From Mycobacterium sp. (GTDB taxonomy: Bacteria > Actinomycetota > Actinomycetes > Mycobacteriales > Mycobacteriaceae), in NCBI GenBank assembly GCA_025965815.1, contig JAOPWF010000344.1, forward strand, positions 1 to 7,094: a stretch of 7,094 nucleotides of DNA, in the 5' to 3' direction. The position numbers and the translations under genes were made by a program. Of the stretch, positions 6,241 to 7,094 are shown piece by piece. Below the pieces are notes generated by a model, which had not been told where the DNA came from, did no database searches, and saw only the letters and a list, made by a program, of their open reading frames with translations. The number at the start of each line of letters is the position of its first letter. The first letter of the stretch is position 1.

Positions 6241-7094
6241 TCAGCTGAACACGACCGTCTTATGGCCGTGCACGAGCACACGGTCTTCGAGGTGCCAGCG
6301 CAGACCACGGGCGAGCACCACGCGTTCGATGTCACGGCCCAGGCGAGCCATCTCCCGGACTGTGTCCGCGTGATCGATGCGGATCACGTCCTGCTCGATG
6401 ATCGGACCGGCGTCGAGCTCGGCGGTGACGTAGTGGCATGTTGCCCCGATCAGCTTCACACCGCGGGCGAACGCCTGGTGGTATGGCTTCGCGCCGACGA
6501 AGGACGGCAGGAAGCTGTGGTGGATGTTCAACGCACGCCCGGACCAGTGCTCGCACAACTCGGGCGGTAGCAGCTGCATGAAGCGGGCCAAGACCACGGC
6601 GTGCGGGTTGTGCCCGTCGACGAGCCGGCGCACCGTGGCGAACGCCGGGCCGCGCTGCGCCGGATCCTTCGGGAACGCGACGTGATGGAACGGGACCCCG
6701 TGCGCTGCGGCGACCGGACCGAGGTCAGCGTGGTTGCCGATGACGGCCTCAATGGTCGCGGGCAGTTCACCGCACGCTGCCCGACCGAGCAGGTCGTGCA
6801 GGCAGTGGCCCTCTCGGCTGACCAGCACAACGACGCGCTTGAGGTCGCCGGAATCGTGCAGCACCCATTCGGTATCGGGTCCGAGTTCGGTCGCCACGGC
6901 GGCGAACCGGCGGCCGAGTTCGTCGACGCCGAAGGGCAATGTCGCTGCCCGTACCGCTTGCCGGGTGAAGAACCATCCGGTGTCCGGGTCCGCGTGATAT
7001 GCGGCCTCCACGATCGATCCGCCCTGCTCGGCGATGAAGGTCGATAGCCGAGCGACGATGCCGGTGCGGTCCGGGCAGCCGGCTACCAATACAT
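6241..7094 (-). CDS. purU: Formyltetrahydrofolate deformylase PurU, 5' end cut by the window
   Basis: The leftward frame is open to the right edge and ends with TGA at 6243-6241. It encodes 284 complete codons, close to the about 280 residues of E. coli PurU, so only a few N-terminal residues are missing. The visible start VLVAGCPDRTGIVARL opens an ACT domain (roughly the first 80 residues). The formyltransferase-fold domain follows, with REGHCLHDLL, AVIGNH, the catalytic NIHHSFLP (Asn and His at 6517-6528), GAKPYHQAF, and the catalytic Asp in LDAGPIIEQD (codon 6412-6414). The enzyme hydrolyses 10-formyltetrahydrofolate to formate and tetrahydrofolate in the cytosol, balancing one-carbon pools. 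An in-frame TTG at 7089-7087 is not taken as the start because homologues extend further. It converges on the SDR with 9 bp between the stops and has no evident link to the acyl-CoA genes. Confidence 0.96.
   Translation of the reverse strand, partial: VLVAGCPDRTGIVARLSTFIAEQGGSIVEAAYHADPDTGWFFTRQAVRAATLPFGVDELGRRFAAVATELGPDTEWVLHDSGDLKRVVVLVSREGHCLHDLLGRAACGELPATIEAVIGNHADLGPVAAAHGVPFHHVAFPKDPAQRGPAFATVRRLVDGHNPHAVVLARFMQLLPPELCEHWSGRALNIHHSFLPSFVGAKPYHQAFARGVKLIGATCHYVTAELDAGPIIEQDVIRIDHADTVREMARLGRDIERVVLARGLRWHLEDRVLVHGHKTVVFS

Noticed and set aside
6253..6285. GACCGT/ACGGTC inverted repeat as a terminator after the HSD10-like gene
   Set aside because: The arms are 6 bp with a 21-nt loop, no T-run follows, and it lies inside the purU coding sequence.
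7087..7089. TTG as the start of purU
   Set aside because: The frame stays open to the window edge and PurU proteins normally have several residues before the CPD motif, so the real start is probably outside.

Overview
The window is a stretch of high-GC actinobacterial chromosome. Strong G/C preference at third codon positions, GTG starts, 4-bp gene overlaps, split acyl-CoA dehydrogenase subunits of the FadE type and the thiolase/OB-fold pairing all point to a Mycobacterium or Mycolicibacterium-like organism. No species can be named from the sequence alone.

Layout: two genes run leftward. An HMG-CoA-synthase-like protein fused to a C-terminal DUF35-type OB fold (863-2107) is followed, with an ATGA overlap, by an SCP2/Ltp-type thiolase that leaves the window at position 1. 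A 94-bp divergent gap (2108-2201) with overlapping inverted repeats separates them from a rightward operon. That operon holds an HSDL2-like short-chain dehydrogenase (2202-3095), a catalytic-type acyl-CoA dehydrogenase subunit (3092-4240) and a degenerate acyl-CoA dehydrogenase subunit (4237-5346), joined by ATGA and GTGA overlaps. After a 105-bp AT-richer gap comes an HSD10-like 3-hydroxyacyl-CoA dehydrogenase (5452-6231). It converges, 9 bp apart, on purU (formyltetrahydrofolate deformylase), a housekeeping one-carbon gene running leftward whose start lies beyond position 7094.

Read together, the first six genes look like a dedicated beta-oxidation module: alpha,beta-dehydrogenation by a two-subunit FadE, oxidation of a 3-hydroxyacyl-CoA by the HSD10-like enzyme, and carbon-carbon cleavage (thiolytic or retro-aldol) by the Ltp-type thiolase with an OB-fold partner. 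Such sets are known from mycobacterial degradation of sterol side chains and other branched or cyclic acids. No CoA ligase or enoyl-CoA hydratase is visible, so the set is incomplete here and the substrate is unknown. The unusual points are three proteins that have lost residues expected for catalysis or metal binding: the Cys-poor HMG-CoA-synthase-like/OB protein, the HSDL2-like SDR with His in place of the catalytic Tyr, and the second acyl-CoA dehydrogenase subunit without a catalytic Glu. No RNA gene, mobile element, CRISPR array or tandem repeat was found.
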